Assembly (NCBI GenBank): GCA_021792815.1
Contig: JAJYTX010000078.1
Coordinates: 1-9,492, forward strand
From: Pseudomonadota bacterium
Lineage (GTDB): Bacteria > Pseudomonadota > Gammaproteobacteria > Steroidobacterales > Steroidobacteraceae
Reading direction: 5' to 3'
DNA length: 9,492 nucleotides
The notes below the pieces were generated by a model that saw only the letters and a list, made by a program, of their open reading frames with translations, made no database searches and was not told where the DNA came from. Positions within the stretch are counted from its first letter, which is position 1, and every line of letters starts with the position of its first letter. Positions 1-9,233 of the stretch are shown piece by piece. Both the position numbers and the translations under genes were made by a program.

Positions 1-1
1 C

Positions 2-1351
2 GAGCTGCGGCCCGCCCCGGGGGTCAAGGCAAGCCAGATCACCAGCCTCTCGAAGGATCTGGCGCGCGCGCTGTCGGTACTCAGCGTGCGCGTGGTCGAA
101 GTCATTCCCGGCAAGAACGTGATGGGGCTCGAGATCGCCAACGAGAAGCGCGAGATCGTCACGCTCGGGGAGATCATCCGCTCGAAGGCCTACGACGAGG
201 TGCACTCGCCGCTCGCGCTCGCGCTCGGCAAGGACATCGGCGGCGCCCCCGTGGTGGCCGATCTGGCGCGCATGCCGCATCTGCTGATCGCCGGCACCAC
301 CGGTTCGGGCAAGTCGGTGGGCATCAACGCCATGGTGCTCTCGCTGCTGTACAAGTCGACCGCCGAGCACGTGCGCTTGATCATGATCGACCCAAAGATG
401 CTCGAGCTGTCGGTCTACGAGGGGATTCCGCATCTGCTCTCCCCGGTGGTCACCGACATGAAGCAGGCGGCGAACGCGCTGCGCTGGTGCGTGGCGGAGA
501 TGGAGCGGCGCTATCAGCTGATGGCGGCGCTCGGGGTGCGTAACATCGCCGGGTTCAACCGCCGCGTCAAAGAGGCCACCGACGCCGGCAAGCCGATTCT
601 CGATCCGGTGCTGCTCGCGCGCGCGGCCAATGACCCGACGCTCGATCAGAGCCAGATCCCGCACCTCAGTGCACTGCCGTACGTCGTGGTGGTGATCGAT
701 GAGCTCGCCGATCTGATGATGATCGTCGGCAAGAAGGTGGAGGAGCTCATCGCGCGTCTCGCCCAGAAGGCACGCGCCTCGGGCATTCACCTGGTGCTCG
801 CCACCCAGCGGCCCTCGGTCGATGTGATCACCGGCCTGATCAAGGCCAACATTCCCTGCCGCATCGCCTTTCAGGTCTCCGCCAAGGTCGACTCGCGCAC
901 CATCCTCGATCAGATGGGCGCCGAGACGCTGCTCGGGCACGGCGACATGCTGTACCTGCCCTCGGGGACCTCATTGCCGACGCGCGTCCATGGGGCGTTC
1001 GTCTCCGACCAGGAGGTCCATCGTGTCGCCGAGGCGCTGAAGAAGGTGGCACCGCCGAATTACATCGAAGAAGTGCTCTCCGGTCCCCAGACCCCGATTC
1101 CGGGCTTGCCGGGGGAGGAGGGCGAGGGCGGCGCCGGTGCCGATCCGGAGCAGGACGCACTGTACGACGAGGCGGTGCGGATTGTGACCACCGAGCGCAA
1201 GCCGTCGATCTCCTACGTGCAGCGACGGCTGAAGATCGGCTACAACCGCGCGGCGCGTCTGCTCGAGGCGATGGAAATGGCGGGCTTGGTCGGCCCCCTG
1301 CAATCAAATGGCGCGCGCGAGGTTCTCGTGCCGGCGCGCCCGGAGGACTGA
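2..1351 (+). CDS. ftsK: DNA translocase FtsK, C-terminal part (5' truncated by window)
   Basis: FtsK is a septal, membrane-anchored hexameric ATPase that pumps DNA at division and activates XerCD dimer resolution. The reading frame is open from base 2, so about 449 residues are visible; the membrane N-terminus and linker lie before the window. An apparent GTG at base 86 is internal, because the preceding 28 codons ([16 protein letters not shown]...) already match the alpha part of the motor. Walker A (GTTGSGKS) is encoded at 293-316, and Walker B ([11 protein letters not shown]) about 130 residues later. An [20 protein letters not shown] stretch of the RecA-like core follows. An acidic and glycine-rich linker ([13 protein letters not shown]) leads into the C-terminal winged-helix gamma domain (from [11 protein letters not shown] to the end), which reads KOPS sites. 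All key residues look intact. The stop is 6 bp before lolA, in the usual gammaproteobacterial order. Confidence 0.97.
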   Translation, partial: ELRPAPGVKASQITSLSKDLARALSVLSVRVVEVIPGKNVMGLEIANEKREIVTLGEIIRSKAYDEVHSPLALALGKDIGGAPVVADLARMPHLLIAGTTGSGKSVGINAMVLSLLYKSTAEHVRLIMIDPKMLELSVYEGIPHLLSPVVTDMKQAANALRWCVAEMERRYQLMAALGVRNIAGFNRRVKEATDAGKPILDPVLLARAANDPTLDQSQIPHLSALPYVVVVIDELADLMMIVGKKVEELIARLAQKARASGIHLVLATQRPSVDVITGLIKANIPCRIAFQVSAKVDSRTILDQMGAETLLGHGDMLYLPSGTSLPTRVHGAFVSDQEVHRVAEALKKVAPPNYIEEVLSGPQTPIPGLPGEEGEGGAGADPEQDALYDEAVRIVTTERKPSISYVQRRLKIGYNRAARLLEAMEMAGLVGPLQSNGAREVLVPARPED

Positions 1352-1357
1352 TTTCCC

Positions 1358-2055
1358 ATGGCAAAAGTGGTGTATGTGACGGCGCTCGCGGCCGCCGCGA
1401 TGCTCGGCGGGTTGCTGCCGGTGGCACGGCCGGCGCACGCCGCGGTGGCGGTGCCGGCGGCGCAGAGCCCGACCCCGCTCGATCGCTTCCTCAGCCGCCT
1501 GCACACCCTGCAGGTGAGCTTTCGCCAGACCCTGGTCGATGCGCATGGGGCGCTGCTGTCGCGCGCGGCCGGCACGCTCATCGTCAAGCGGCCGGGTCGG
1601 TTCCGCTGGAGCATACATCCGCTGCCGATGAAACCCGGCACCGCTGCCGCGGGAGCCGGGCAGCTGATGGTGGCCGACGGGCGCAACCTGTGGTTCTACG
1701 ACCGCGATCTCGAGCAGGTGACGGTGCAACCGGTGAGCGCGGCGCTCTCGGCCACACCGGCGATGCTGCTGTCGGGCACCGTTGATGTGCAGCGGCATTT
1801 CAGCGAGCGCATGGCCGGCCGGCGTGAGGGACTCACCTGGGTGTTCGTCGAGCCGCTGCATCCCTCGGGAGCGGACTTTCGCAGCGCGCTGTTCGGCTTC
1901 GAGCACGGCACGCTCAAGCGGATGATTCTCGAGGACACGCTCGGGCAGGAAGCGACCATCGTGTTCGAACACGTGGTGGTCAATCAGCCCGTGCCGGCCG
2001 CCGCACTCACCTTCACGCCGCCCGCCGGCGTCGATGTGATCGGCAAGCCCGCCCA

Positions 2056-2059
<4 letters not shown>
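1358..2059 (+). CDS. lolA: outer-membrane lipoprotein carrier protein LolA
   Basis: LolA is the periplasmic chaperone that takes lipoproteins from LolCDE in the inner membrane and hands them to LolB at the outer membrane. The 233-aa product has a Sec signal peptide (MAKVV, then an Ala/Leu-rich core to ARPAHA, cleavage near residue 28). Recognisable family blocks are the FRQTLVD strand (55-61), KRPGRFRW (77-84), VADGRNLWFYDRDLEQVTV (105-123) and the C-terminal LTFTPPAGVDVI (217-228). A Pro/Gly/Ala-rich stretch at about 87-101 sits between the RW and VADG strands and looks like a loop insertion relative to E. coli LolA. The ATG at 1358 is preceded by a GGAGGA box at 1342-1347. The gene lies 6 bp after ftsK and its stop overlaps the rarA start, so it is probably cotranscribed and translationally coupled. 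Confidence 0.95.
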
Positions 2060-4649
<2,590 letters not shown>

Positions 4650-4693
4650 GCGCTCCGCTCGTTCGGCCGATGACGGCCGGGCGAGCGGGGCGC
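4650..4693 (+). terminator. long hairpin directly after serS, probable transcript end
   Basis: Arms 4650-4669 and 4674-4693 pair over 20 bp around the loop ATGA. There are 17 Watson-Crick pairs and 3 G-U pairs (T4654-G4689, T4662-G4681, T4663-G4680). On the opposite strand those positions become A-C mismatches, so the structure is favourable as + strand RNA. It starts at the first base after the serS stop codon. No T tract follows, so this is either a terminator that works without U-run, a Rho-associated end, or a 3' stabilising stem. Confidence 0.7.
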
Positions 4694-4732
4694 GGGTGCG
4701 CCGAGCCGAGCCGCTGGCGCGTCCGGTGCGCT

Positions 4733-4749
4733 TACTACTGATGGTAGTA
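4733..4749. repeat. AT-rich dyad upstream of the TonB receptor gene (operator candidate)
   Basis: TACTAC (4733-4738) and GTAGTA (4744-4749) form a 6-bp inverted repeat around a 5-bp spacer. It stands out as an A/T-rich patch in very GC-rich intergenic DNA and lies just upstream of the only plausible -10 box of the region. Binding by a regulator is inference; the sequence is not an obvious Fur box. Confidence 0.35.
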
Positions 4750-4771
4750 GTTGGGCTCGCGCCGCTTAAAT
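4742..4771 (+). promoter_or_regulatory. candidate promoter of the TonB receptor gene
   Basis: TTAAAT at 4766-4771 is the best -10-like hexamer between serS and the receptor gene, with a poor -35 (TGGTAG, 4742-4747) at 18 bp spacing. If used, transcription would begin near 4778 and give a leader of about 75 nt that contains the 4800-4825 hairpin. The weak -35 and the overlapping dyad suggest a regulated promoter, but this is a pattern match only. Confidence 0.25.
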
Positions 4772-4799
4772 AGGCCCATCCATCGCTGACGCCGCGCGC

Positions 4800-4825
4800 C
4801 CCCGCAACGGCGCCCCGTTGCGGGG
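4800..4825 (+). promoter_or_regulatory. perfect 11-bp hairpin in the leader of the TonB receptor gene
   Basis: CCCCGCAACGG (4800-4810) pairs perfectly with CCGTTGCGGGG (4815-4825) around the loop CGCC. It sits 28 nt before the GTG start. It is followed by TCTCA (4826-4830), which is complementary to TGAGA (4842-4846) overlapping the GAGAGG Shine-Dalgarno at 4843-4848. Possible roles are attenuation, modulation of ribosome access, or a terminator for readthrough from serS, although no T run follows. I see no known riboswitch consensus. Confidence 0.45.
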
Positions 4826-4853
4826 TCTCACCCATTCGAATTGAGAGGTTTTC

Positions 4854-7034
4854 GTGAAGGTCATCGGGCAGGCATGGGCTACGGGGCTCGCGCTGTGCTG
4901 CGCCGTTGCGCACGGACAGACGCTGGCGCTCAGCAGCCCCGGCGCGCGCGCTGCGGAGCATCCCGCGGGCGCAAACCACTCGGCCGCGGACAGCCGGGCG
5001 GGCGTTGCGCAGGTGCTGATCCAGGCGCCGTGGCTGTACAACGCGAGGACACGCTACGCTCACTCCATGCCGGAGATCTCCGGAACGCAAATCACGGTGA
5101 CCCGCGACACCACCGTCGTGAAGCTCGACCAACAGCCGCCGATCATCAACAACCAGCCCCGGCAGCTGTTCGACCAGCTGCCGGGGCTGGTGCTCGCCGA
5201 GCAGCAGAACCCGACCAATCTCAATCTGTCCTATCGCGGTCTCGGCAATCCGCAGGAGAGCGAGTACCTGCTGCTGCTGCAGGACGGCATTCCGATGGAG
5301 ATGGACTTCATCGGCTATCCGACGCTGTATTACCTGCCGAACTTTCAGTCCATTTCACAAGTGCAGATGATCCGCGGCGGCTCGGGGCTGCTCTACGGCC
5401 CGCAGCCCGAGCCGGTGATCAATTTCATCTCCCGCCGGCCGGGCAAGACGACCCAGGCGAGCACCGATCAGGTCTTCGGCAGCGATGGACTGTACTCCAC
5501 CTACAGCTCGATCAGCGGACCCGCCGGCCGCTGGGACTACCTCGCCGACTTCTCCCATCGACACTCGAACGGACAGCGCAGCAACGGGGATTACACGGTC
5601 GATTCCGGGGACTTGATCCTCGGTTATCGCATCGATCCGGCTCAGAAGCTCAGCCTCGCGGTGCACGCCTACGCACTCGCGAGCGGCATGCCCGGCCTGC
5701 TGAGCGGCGCCGAGTATCGCGCCGATCCCAGCCAGACGAGTACCCCGGACGATCGGGACTGGGCGCATCGCTACACGGCGGTGCTCACCTATCGAAATCA
5801 GATCGATCACAGCAGTCTGTTCGTGCAAAAACTCTGGACCGGCTATCAGGATCTGGTCACACGCGCGGGCCGCTACGCCGCGGGCGGCCCGGTGCTGGCC
5901 ACAGGAGCGACGCTCGCGTCGCAGAAATTCCATTACACGGGGCTCGATGGTCGCTTCCTGCATCACTGGGGGCACGGCAGCGCCTTCACCCTCGGCTACA
6001 CCGCCTATGCCTCGAACAGTCCGTACACCGAGATTGACAGTGCCAACGCGCTGATCGCCCCGTACGGAGCAAGCGGTGCGCTCTTCTATCATGACCAGCG
6101 CCGCACGCGCTACGTGGCGCTGTTCGGGGAGAACCTGTACCGCTTCGGCCGCTTCCACGTGGTGACCTCGGCGCGGATCGATCACGAGCAGCTCTACACG
6201 CACGAGACGGTCGCGCCGCACCCGAACCTCGCGCACGGTACCTTCAGCCGCACCATTCCGCTGTTCGGCATCGGGTTCGGCAACGACTTTGGCCGCGGCA
6301 ACGAGACCTATTTCAATCTCTCGCAGGGCTACCGGCCGGTGCGCTATCTTGACATCGCCAGTCCGTTCAGCAATTTCGCCGGCGTGAACAATCCGGCGAG
6401 CACGCACTATCTGACCTACGAGGCGGGCGTGCACGGCTGGCCGAAGGCGGGGCTCTACTACGATGCGAGCGTCTTTCAGATCAATGCAACCAACGAAATC
6501 GAGACCGAACAGCTGACCCCGACGGAAACGATTGATGTCAACAGCGGCGATCTGCGCAGCCGCGGCGTGGAGGCCTCGGGCGCCTATGACCTGTTGCGTC
6601 TGTGGCCGGATGTGTCCTCGGCCGAGCACCTGACGGTGTTTGCGAATGTCAGCCTCCTCAATGCGAAGTTCACTTCGAGCCGCATTCCCGGCCAGACCGG
6701 CAAGGTGCCCGCCTACGCCCCGCACTACGTGCTGAAGGGCGGGGTGACGTTGCGCGGGGTGCGGGGTGTGACGCTGAGTCTGATGGTCGATGCGGTCGGA
6801 GCGCAGTACTTCCAGAACAGCGACACGGCGCTCGGCAGCACCCCGGCGCTGATTCCCGCGTACACGGTAGCGGATTTGTCCGGACAGTATGCCTGGGGTG
6901 CGCACTGGCGGATCGAGGGTGGGGTCAGCAACCTCGGTAATCATCGCTACTACTCCCGGGTATTTCTCTTCGGCGGCATGCTCGAGCCGGCATTGACCCG
7001 CCAGTTCTATCTCGGCATCGCCTATCACCGGTAG
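4854..7034 (+). CDS. TonB-dependent outer-membrane receptor, FecA-like
   Basis: A 726-aa outer-membrane beta-barrel receptor that would import a siderophore or iron chelate using TonB-ExbBD energy. The start is GTG 4854, preceded by GAGAGG at 4843-4848. Residues 1-21 form a signal peptide (MKVIGQAWATGLALCCAVAHG). AQVLIQAP (52-59) is a likely TonB box. The plug spans about 74-197 with LFDQLPGLVLAEQQ, NLSYRGLG, LLLQDGIP and IRGGSGLLYGPQPEP. The barrel includes SGMPGLLSGAEYRADPSQT (277-295), which resembles the corresponding segment of FecA, and the late barrel strands NLGNHRYYSRVF and RQFYLGIAYHR. There is no room for the N-terminal STN signalling domain of FecA, and no sigma/anti-sigma pair is adjacent, so transcriptional signalling by the receptor is unlikely. 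The final residue is Arg rather than the usual aromatic. The substrate is unknown; ferric citrate is only a guess from similarity. Confidence 0.9.
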   Translation: MKVIGQAWATGLALCCAVAHGQTLALSSPGARAAEHPAGANHSAADSRAGVAQVLIQAPWLYNARTRYAHSMPEISGTQITVTRDTTVVKLDQQPPIINNQPRQLFDQLPGLVLAEQQNPTNLNLSYRGLGNPQESEYLLLLQDGIPMEMDFIGYPTLYYLPNFQSISQVQMIRGGSGLLYGPQPEPVINFISRRPGKTTQASTDQVFGSDGLYSTYSSISGPAGRWDYLADFSHRHSNGQRSNGDYTVDSGDLILGYRIDPAQKLSLAVHAYALASGMPGLLSGAEYRADPSQTSTPDDRDWAHRYTAVLTYRNQIDHSSLFVQKLWTGYQDLVTRAGRYAAGGPVLATGATLASQKFHYTGLDGRFLHHWGHGSAFTLGYTAYASNSPYTEIDSANALIAPYGASGALFYHDQRRTRYVALFGENLYRFGRFHVVTSARIDHEQLYTHETVAPHPNLAHGTFSRTIPLFGIGFGNDFGRGNETYFNLSQGYRPVRYLDIASPFSNFAGVNNPASTHYLTYEAGVHGWPKAGLYYDASVFQINATNEIETEQLTPTETIDVNSGDLRSRGVEASGAYDLLRLWPDVSSAEHLTVFANVSLLNAKFTSSRIPGQTGKVPAYAPHYVLKGGVTLRGVRGVTLSLMVDAVGAQYFQNSDTALGSTPALIPAYTVADLSGQYAWGAHWRIEGGVSNLGNHRYYSRVFLFGGMLEPALTRQFYLGIAYHR

Positions 7035-7045
7035 GAATCGACGAC

Positions 7046-7054
7046 TGGTATCAT
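7046..7054 (+). promoter_or_regulatory. candidate extended -10 promoter of the nitroreductase gene
   Basis: TGG followed by TATCAT (7049-7054) fits an extended -10 element, with no convincing -35 upstream, as is common for this class. It would start transcription near 7061, giving a leader of about 33 nt before the ATG at 7094. It begins 12 bp after the receptor stop codon, so the gene may have its own promoter rather than depending on the receptor transcript. Confidence 0.4.
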
Positions 7055-7093
7055 CCGCACCGGGCCGCCTGCGGCCGTCATGGGAGCACTGCG

Positions 7094-7684
7094 ATGATCC
7101 AGGGCAGCTCGGTCCGCCGTGCGGACCATGCGATAGATAGCCAGTTTCTCGACCGCTGGTCGCCGCGGGCGATGAGCGGAGAGCCACTTGCGCGCGAGGA
7201 ACTGCTCAGTCTGTTTGAAGCGGCACGCTGGGCCCCGTCTTCGGGCAACGCTCAGCCCTGGCGCATGCTGTTCGCGCTGCGCGACACACCCGAGTGGCCA
7301 ACCTTTTTCGGTCTGCTGGCGAGCGGCAATCAGGCATGGTGCGTGCGGGCCTCTGCGCTCGTGGTGTTCGTCTCGAAAATCCTCAACGCATACACCGGGC
7401 GGGAGGCCGTGACGCACTCGTACGATACCGGCGCCGCGTGGGGCTATTTTGCGCTACAGGGATTTCGCAACGGCTACGTGGTACACGGGATGGAGGGCTT
7501 TGACTACGAGCGGGCGCGGCGCGAGCTCGCCATTCCGGAGGCGTTCCGCATCGAGGCCATGGCGGCGGTCGGCCGGCCTGCCCCGAAGGAAATGCTGAGC
7601 GAGACTCTGCAGGCGCGCGAGACACCGAGTGAGCGTCGGGCGCTGGCGGCTAGCGTGTGCGAGGGGGCTTGGCGGCTGGAGTGA
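7094..7684 (+). CDS. nitroreductase family protein (FMN-dependent)
   Basis: A 196-aa cytosolic flavoprotein of the nitroreductase fold, which normally forms homodimers with two FMN and uses NAD(P)H to reduce nitro compounds, quinones or aldehydes. Visible family signatures are RWSPRAMSGEPLAREEL (21-37), the FMN-binding ARWAPSSGNAQPWR (44-57), DTGAAWGYFALQG (111-123), the HGMEGFD turn (131-137) and a C-terminal VGRPAP (159-164). The length agrees with the short subfamily whose members carry an RSPR motif near the N-terminus. The ATG at 7094 has GGGAG at 7082-7086. It lies 59 bp after the receptor gene in the same direction. A link to siderophore or chelate reduction is tempting but only inferred. 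Substrate cannot be told from sequence. Confidence 0.88.
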   Translation: MIQGSSVRRADHAIDSQFLDRWSPRAMSGEPLAREELLSLFEAARWAPSSGNAQPWRMLFALRDTPEWPTFFGLLASGNQAWCVRASALVVFVSKILNAYTGREAVTHSYDTGAAWGYFALQGFRNGYVVHGMEGFDYERARRELAIPEAFRIEAMAAVGRPAPKEMLSETLQARETPSERRALAASVCEGAWRLE

Positions 7685-7743
7685 TGCGCTCCGGCTCAAG
7701 ATGCGGGAACGGCCTCGCCGCTGTGCGCAGGGAAGATCCATTC

Positions 7744-7752
7744 TGCTAGCAT
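7744..7752 (+). promoter_or_regulatory. candidate extended -10 promoter for tRNA-Ser
   Basis: TGC followed by TAGCAT (7747-7752) forms an extended -10 element in the 93 bp between the nitroreductase gene and the tRNA. Transcription would start near 7759, about 19 nt before the mature 5' end, and the segment after the -10 is rich in G and C as in many stable-RNA promoters. The -35 region is poor. Nothing else is seen in this gap. Confidence 0.4.
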
Positions 7753-7777
7753 CTGTCGCTGATCGCGACCGTCATGC

Positions 7778-7870
<93 letters not shown>

Positions 7871-7878
7871 CTGTCCGG

Positions 7879-7902
7879 CTCTGTCGAGTCCGCGTGACAG
7901 AG
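7879..7902. repeat. inverted repeat just past the tRNA
   Basis: CTCTGTC (7879-7885) and GACAGAG (7896-7902) are perfect inverted arms around a 10-bp centre. The centre starts 19 bp after the CCA end. It could be the end stem of the tRNA transcript, although no T run follows, or a binding site for integrase or an excision factor. A TGACA motif occurs twice here (7895-7899, 7905-7909). Confidence 0.4.
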
Positions 7903-7927
7903 TCTGACAAATCAATGAGTTGAGCTA

Positions 7928-7956
7928 TTGCCTGTCCGGATGCGTCCGGCCAAAAT
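7928..7956 (+). promoter_or_regulatory. candidate integrase promoter
   Basis: TTGCCT (7928-7933) and CAAAAT (7951-7956) are separated by 17 bp and each match the sigma-70 consensus at four of six positions. Transcription would begin near 7963, 35 nt before the integrase ATG. The -10 overlaps the first CCGGCCAAAA repeat, which would allow integrase or another element protein to repress the promoter. This is a weak pattern match. Confidence 0.3.
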
Positions 7957-7973
7957 GCCATTCCCGGCCAAAA
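7946..7973 (+). repeat. pair of 10-bp direct repeats before the integrase gene
   Basis: CCGGCCAAAA occurs at 7946-7955 and again at 7964-7973, a period of 18 bp. Short spaced direct repeats next to an integrase gene are typical of arm-type integrase sites or excisionase sites. TCCGG also occurs at 7874-7878, 7935-7939 and 7945-7949. Protein binding is inferred. Confidence 0.45.
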
Positions 7974-7997
7974 AGTACGCACGGAGTCCGCACGGCA

Positions 7998-9044
7998 ATG
8001 GCATCGATTACGCACTACGGCGAGGGCTGGCGGGCGCACCTATTCGTCGCCGGCCGGCGGGAATCCCGGCTCTTCAAGCTGCGCCGGGAAGCGGAGCGGT
8101 GGGCGGCTAAGCGCGAGGCCGAGCTGCGCGGCGGTGGCACCGCGATCACCTTCGCCGAGGCCGCCGAGCGGTGGCTGGCGCAGCACCTGCCGGAGCTGAG
8201 TCACGCGAACAGCCAGCGCACGGTGGAGCAGTCCATCCGGGATTACGTCCTGCCGGTGATCGGCAGTCGGCGGCTCGACGAGCTGCGACGGGGGGATCTG
8301 GTCGATGTGGTGCGCCGCGTGGCGGCGGCGGGGAAGGTGGAGACCGCGCACCGGCTCGGCCAGCGCATCCGCGCGATCCTGGATCATGCCGTGGATCACG
8401 GCGATATCGAATCGCATCCCGGCGGCGGGCTTTCCCGGGTACTGCCGGCGGTGGAGAAGACGCCGATGGCGGCGGTGACGCCGGGTGAATTACCGGCGCT
8501 AATGAAGTCGATTGATGACTACCCGGAGCCTGTCACCCGCTTGGGGTTGCTGCTGCTCGCGCATACATTCACCCGAACAAGCGAATTGATCGGCGCGGAG
8601 TGGGTGGAGATTCGCGACGCTGAGACCTGGGTCATTCCCGGCGAGCGCATGAAGCGGGGCCTGCCGCACGTCGTTCCGCTATCGCCGCAAGTCCGCGCAA
8701 TCCTCGAGAAGCTGCGCTCGATGACGGAAGAGGAAAGCCCCTACATCCTGGCCTCGAGCCAGAATCCGCGCTGCACGATTTCGAACAACACCCTGTTGTT
8801 TGCGCTGTACCGCCTCGGGTACAAGGGTCGCATGACGGGTCACGGCTTCCGCGCGGTGGCCTCCACGGTGCTGAACGAGAGCAAGCTGTGGGGCCGGGAC
8901 GCCATTGAGCGCCAGCTCGCGCACCGCGAGACGGATCAAGTTCGAGAGGCGTATCACCGCGCCGAGTATCTCGATGAGCGGCGCAGGATGATGGCTTGGT
9001 GGAGCGGCTACCTCGAGGATAGCCGCTCCAAGACCCACGAGTAG
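7998..9044 (+). CDS. int: tyrosine-type site-specific integrase (P4-like)
   Basis: A 348-aa tyrosine recombinase that would insert and excise the element at tRNA-Ser. The N-terminus (MASITHYGEGWRAHLFVAGRRESRLFKLRREAERWAAKREAELRG) looks like a compact arm-DNA-binding domain. A core-binding helical domain follows from ITFAEAAERWLAQHLPEL to about residue 150. The catalytic residues are visible as Arg193 (HTFTRTSEL), Lys219 (GERMKRG), His282 and Arg285 (GHGFRA), His309 (LAHRETD) and Tyr319 (EAYHRAEYL). The tail ERRRMMAWWSGYLE is characteristic of the P4 integrase group, but the protein is shorter than the usual roughly 400 aa because the N-terminal part is reduced. The frame is open upstream to TTG 7920, but ATG 7998 is preferred: GGAG lies at 7983-7986, and the 7920-7997 segment contains repeats and reads as a low-quality peptide. 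The 3' end overlaps the convergent HTH gene by 37 bp. Confidence 0.93.
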   Translation: MASITHYGEGWRAHLFVAGRRESRLFKLRREAERWAAKREAELRGGGTAITFAEAAERWLAQHLPELSHANSQRTVEQSIRDYVLPVIGSRRLDELRRGDLVDVVRRVAAAGKVETAHRLGQRIRAILDHAVDHGDIESHPGGGLSRVLPAVEKTPMAAVTPGELPALMKSIDDYPEPVTRLGLLLLAHTFTRTSELIGAEWVEIRDAETWVIPGERMKRGLPHVVPLSPQVRAILEKLRSMTEEESPYILASSQNPRCTISNNTLLFALYRLGYKGRMTGHGFRAVASTVLNESKLWGRDAIERQLAHRETDQVREAYHRAEYLDERRRMMAWWSGYLEDSRSKTHE

Positions 9045-9232
9045 GGAATTCGATTCGCCGCGACGAAGGGCGGTTGCATGCGGCGTACGGTCCGACCCGA
9101 GCAGCCCAGCATCTCGCCGGCCTGCTCCAGCGTGACGGTGCTGGCTGTCGGGCGCTGCGAGAGCGCGCGCGCGACGGCGCGCTCGAGGAGCGCGGTGAGT
9201 TCGGCTTCGCTCAGTGTCACGGAGCGGTCCAT
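9008..9232 (-). CDS. small helix-turn-helix protein, excisionase-like
   Basis: A 74-aa protein with a helix-turn-helix at about residues 34-53 (TLEQAGEMLGCSGRTVRRM), then a short wing and helix (NRIPYSWVLERL). This is the pattern of MerR/excisionase-type HTH proteins, which bend DNA at attachment sites or regulate early genes. The N-terminal LSEAELTALLERAVARALSQ is a predicted helix. Start choice: ATG at 9232 has GAAGG at 9241-9245 with 8-nt spacing. An ATG at 9247 would add five residues and overlap the upstream gene by 14 bp but has no good ribosome site. It faces the integrase gene and overlaps its last 37 bp. The role as directionality factor is inferred from its size, fold and position; a simple transcription regulator is the alternative. 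Confidence 0.72.
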   Translation of the reverse strand: MDRSVTLSEAELTALLERAVARALSQRPTASTVTLEQAGEMLGCSGRTVRRMQPPFVAANRIPYSWVLERLSSR

Positions 9233-9233
9233 A

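Noticed and set aside
1310..1340. GGCGCGC/GCGCGCC pairing at the end of ftsK
   Set aside because: The arms are simple GC alternation inside the coding sequence with a 17-nt loop. Such pairs are frequent in this base composition.
4841..6037. 398-aa open frame on the + strand overlapping the receptor
   Set aside because: It is out of frame with the receptor, which has a signal peptide, plug and barrel motifs. The peptide is Arg/Gly/Ala-rich without domains.
7063..7076. GGCCGC-CT-GCGGCC palindrome before the nitroreductase gene
   Set aside because: The loop would be only 2 nt, leaving a 5-bp stem at best, with no T run. It is too weak to call a terminator.
5355..7187. 610-aa open frame on the - strand
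   Set aside because: It is antisense to the TonB receptor, with no recognisable domain and a composition typical of a complementary shadow.
7920..7997. Upstream extension of the integrase from a TTG start (26 extra residues)
   Set aside because: The extra peptide resembles no integrase N-terminus, the DNA holds direct repeats and a possible promoter, and ATG 7998 has its own GGAG.
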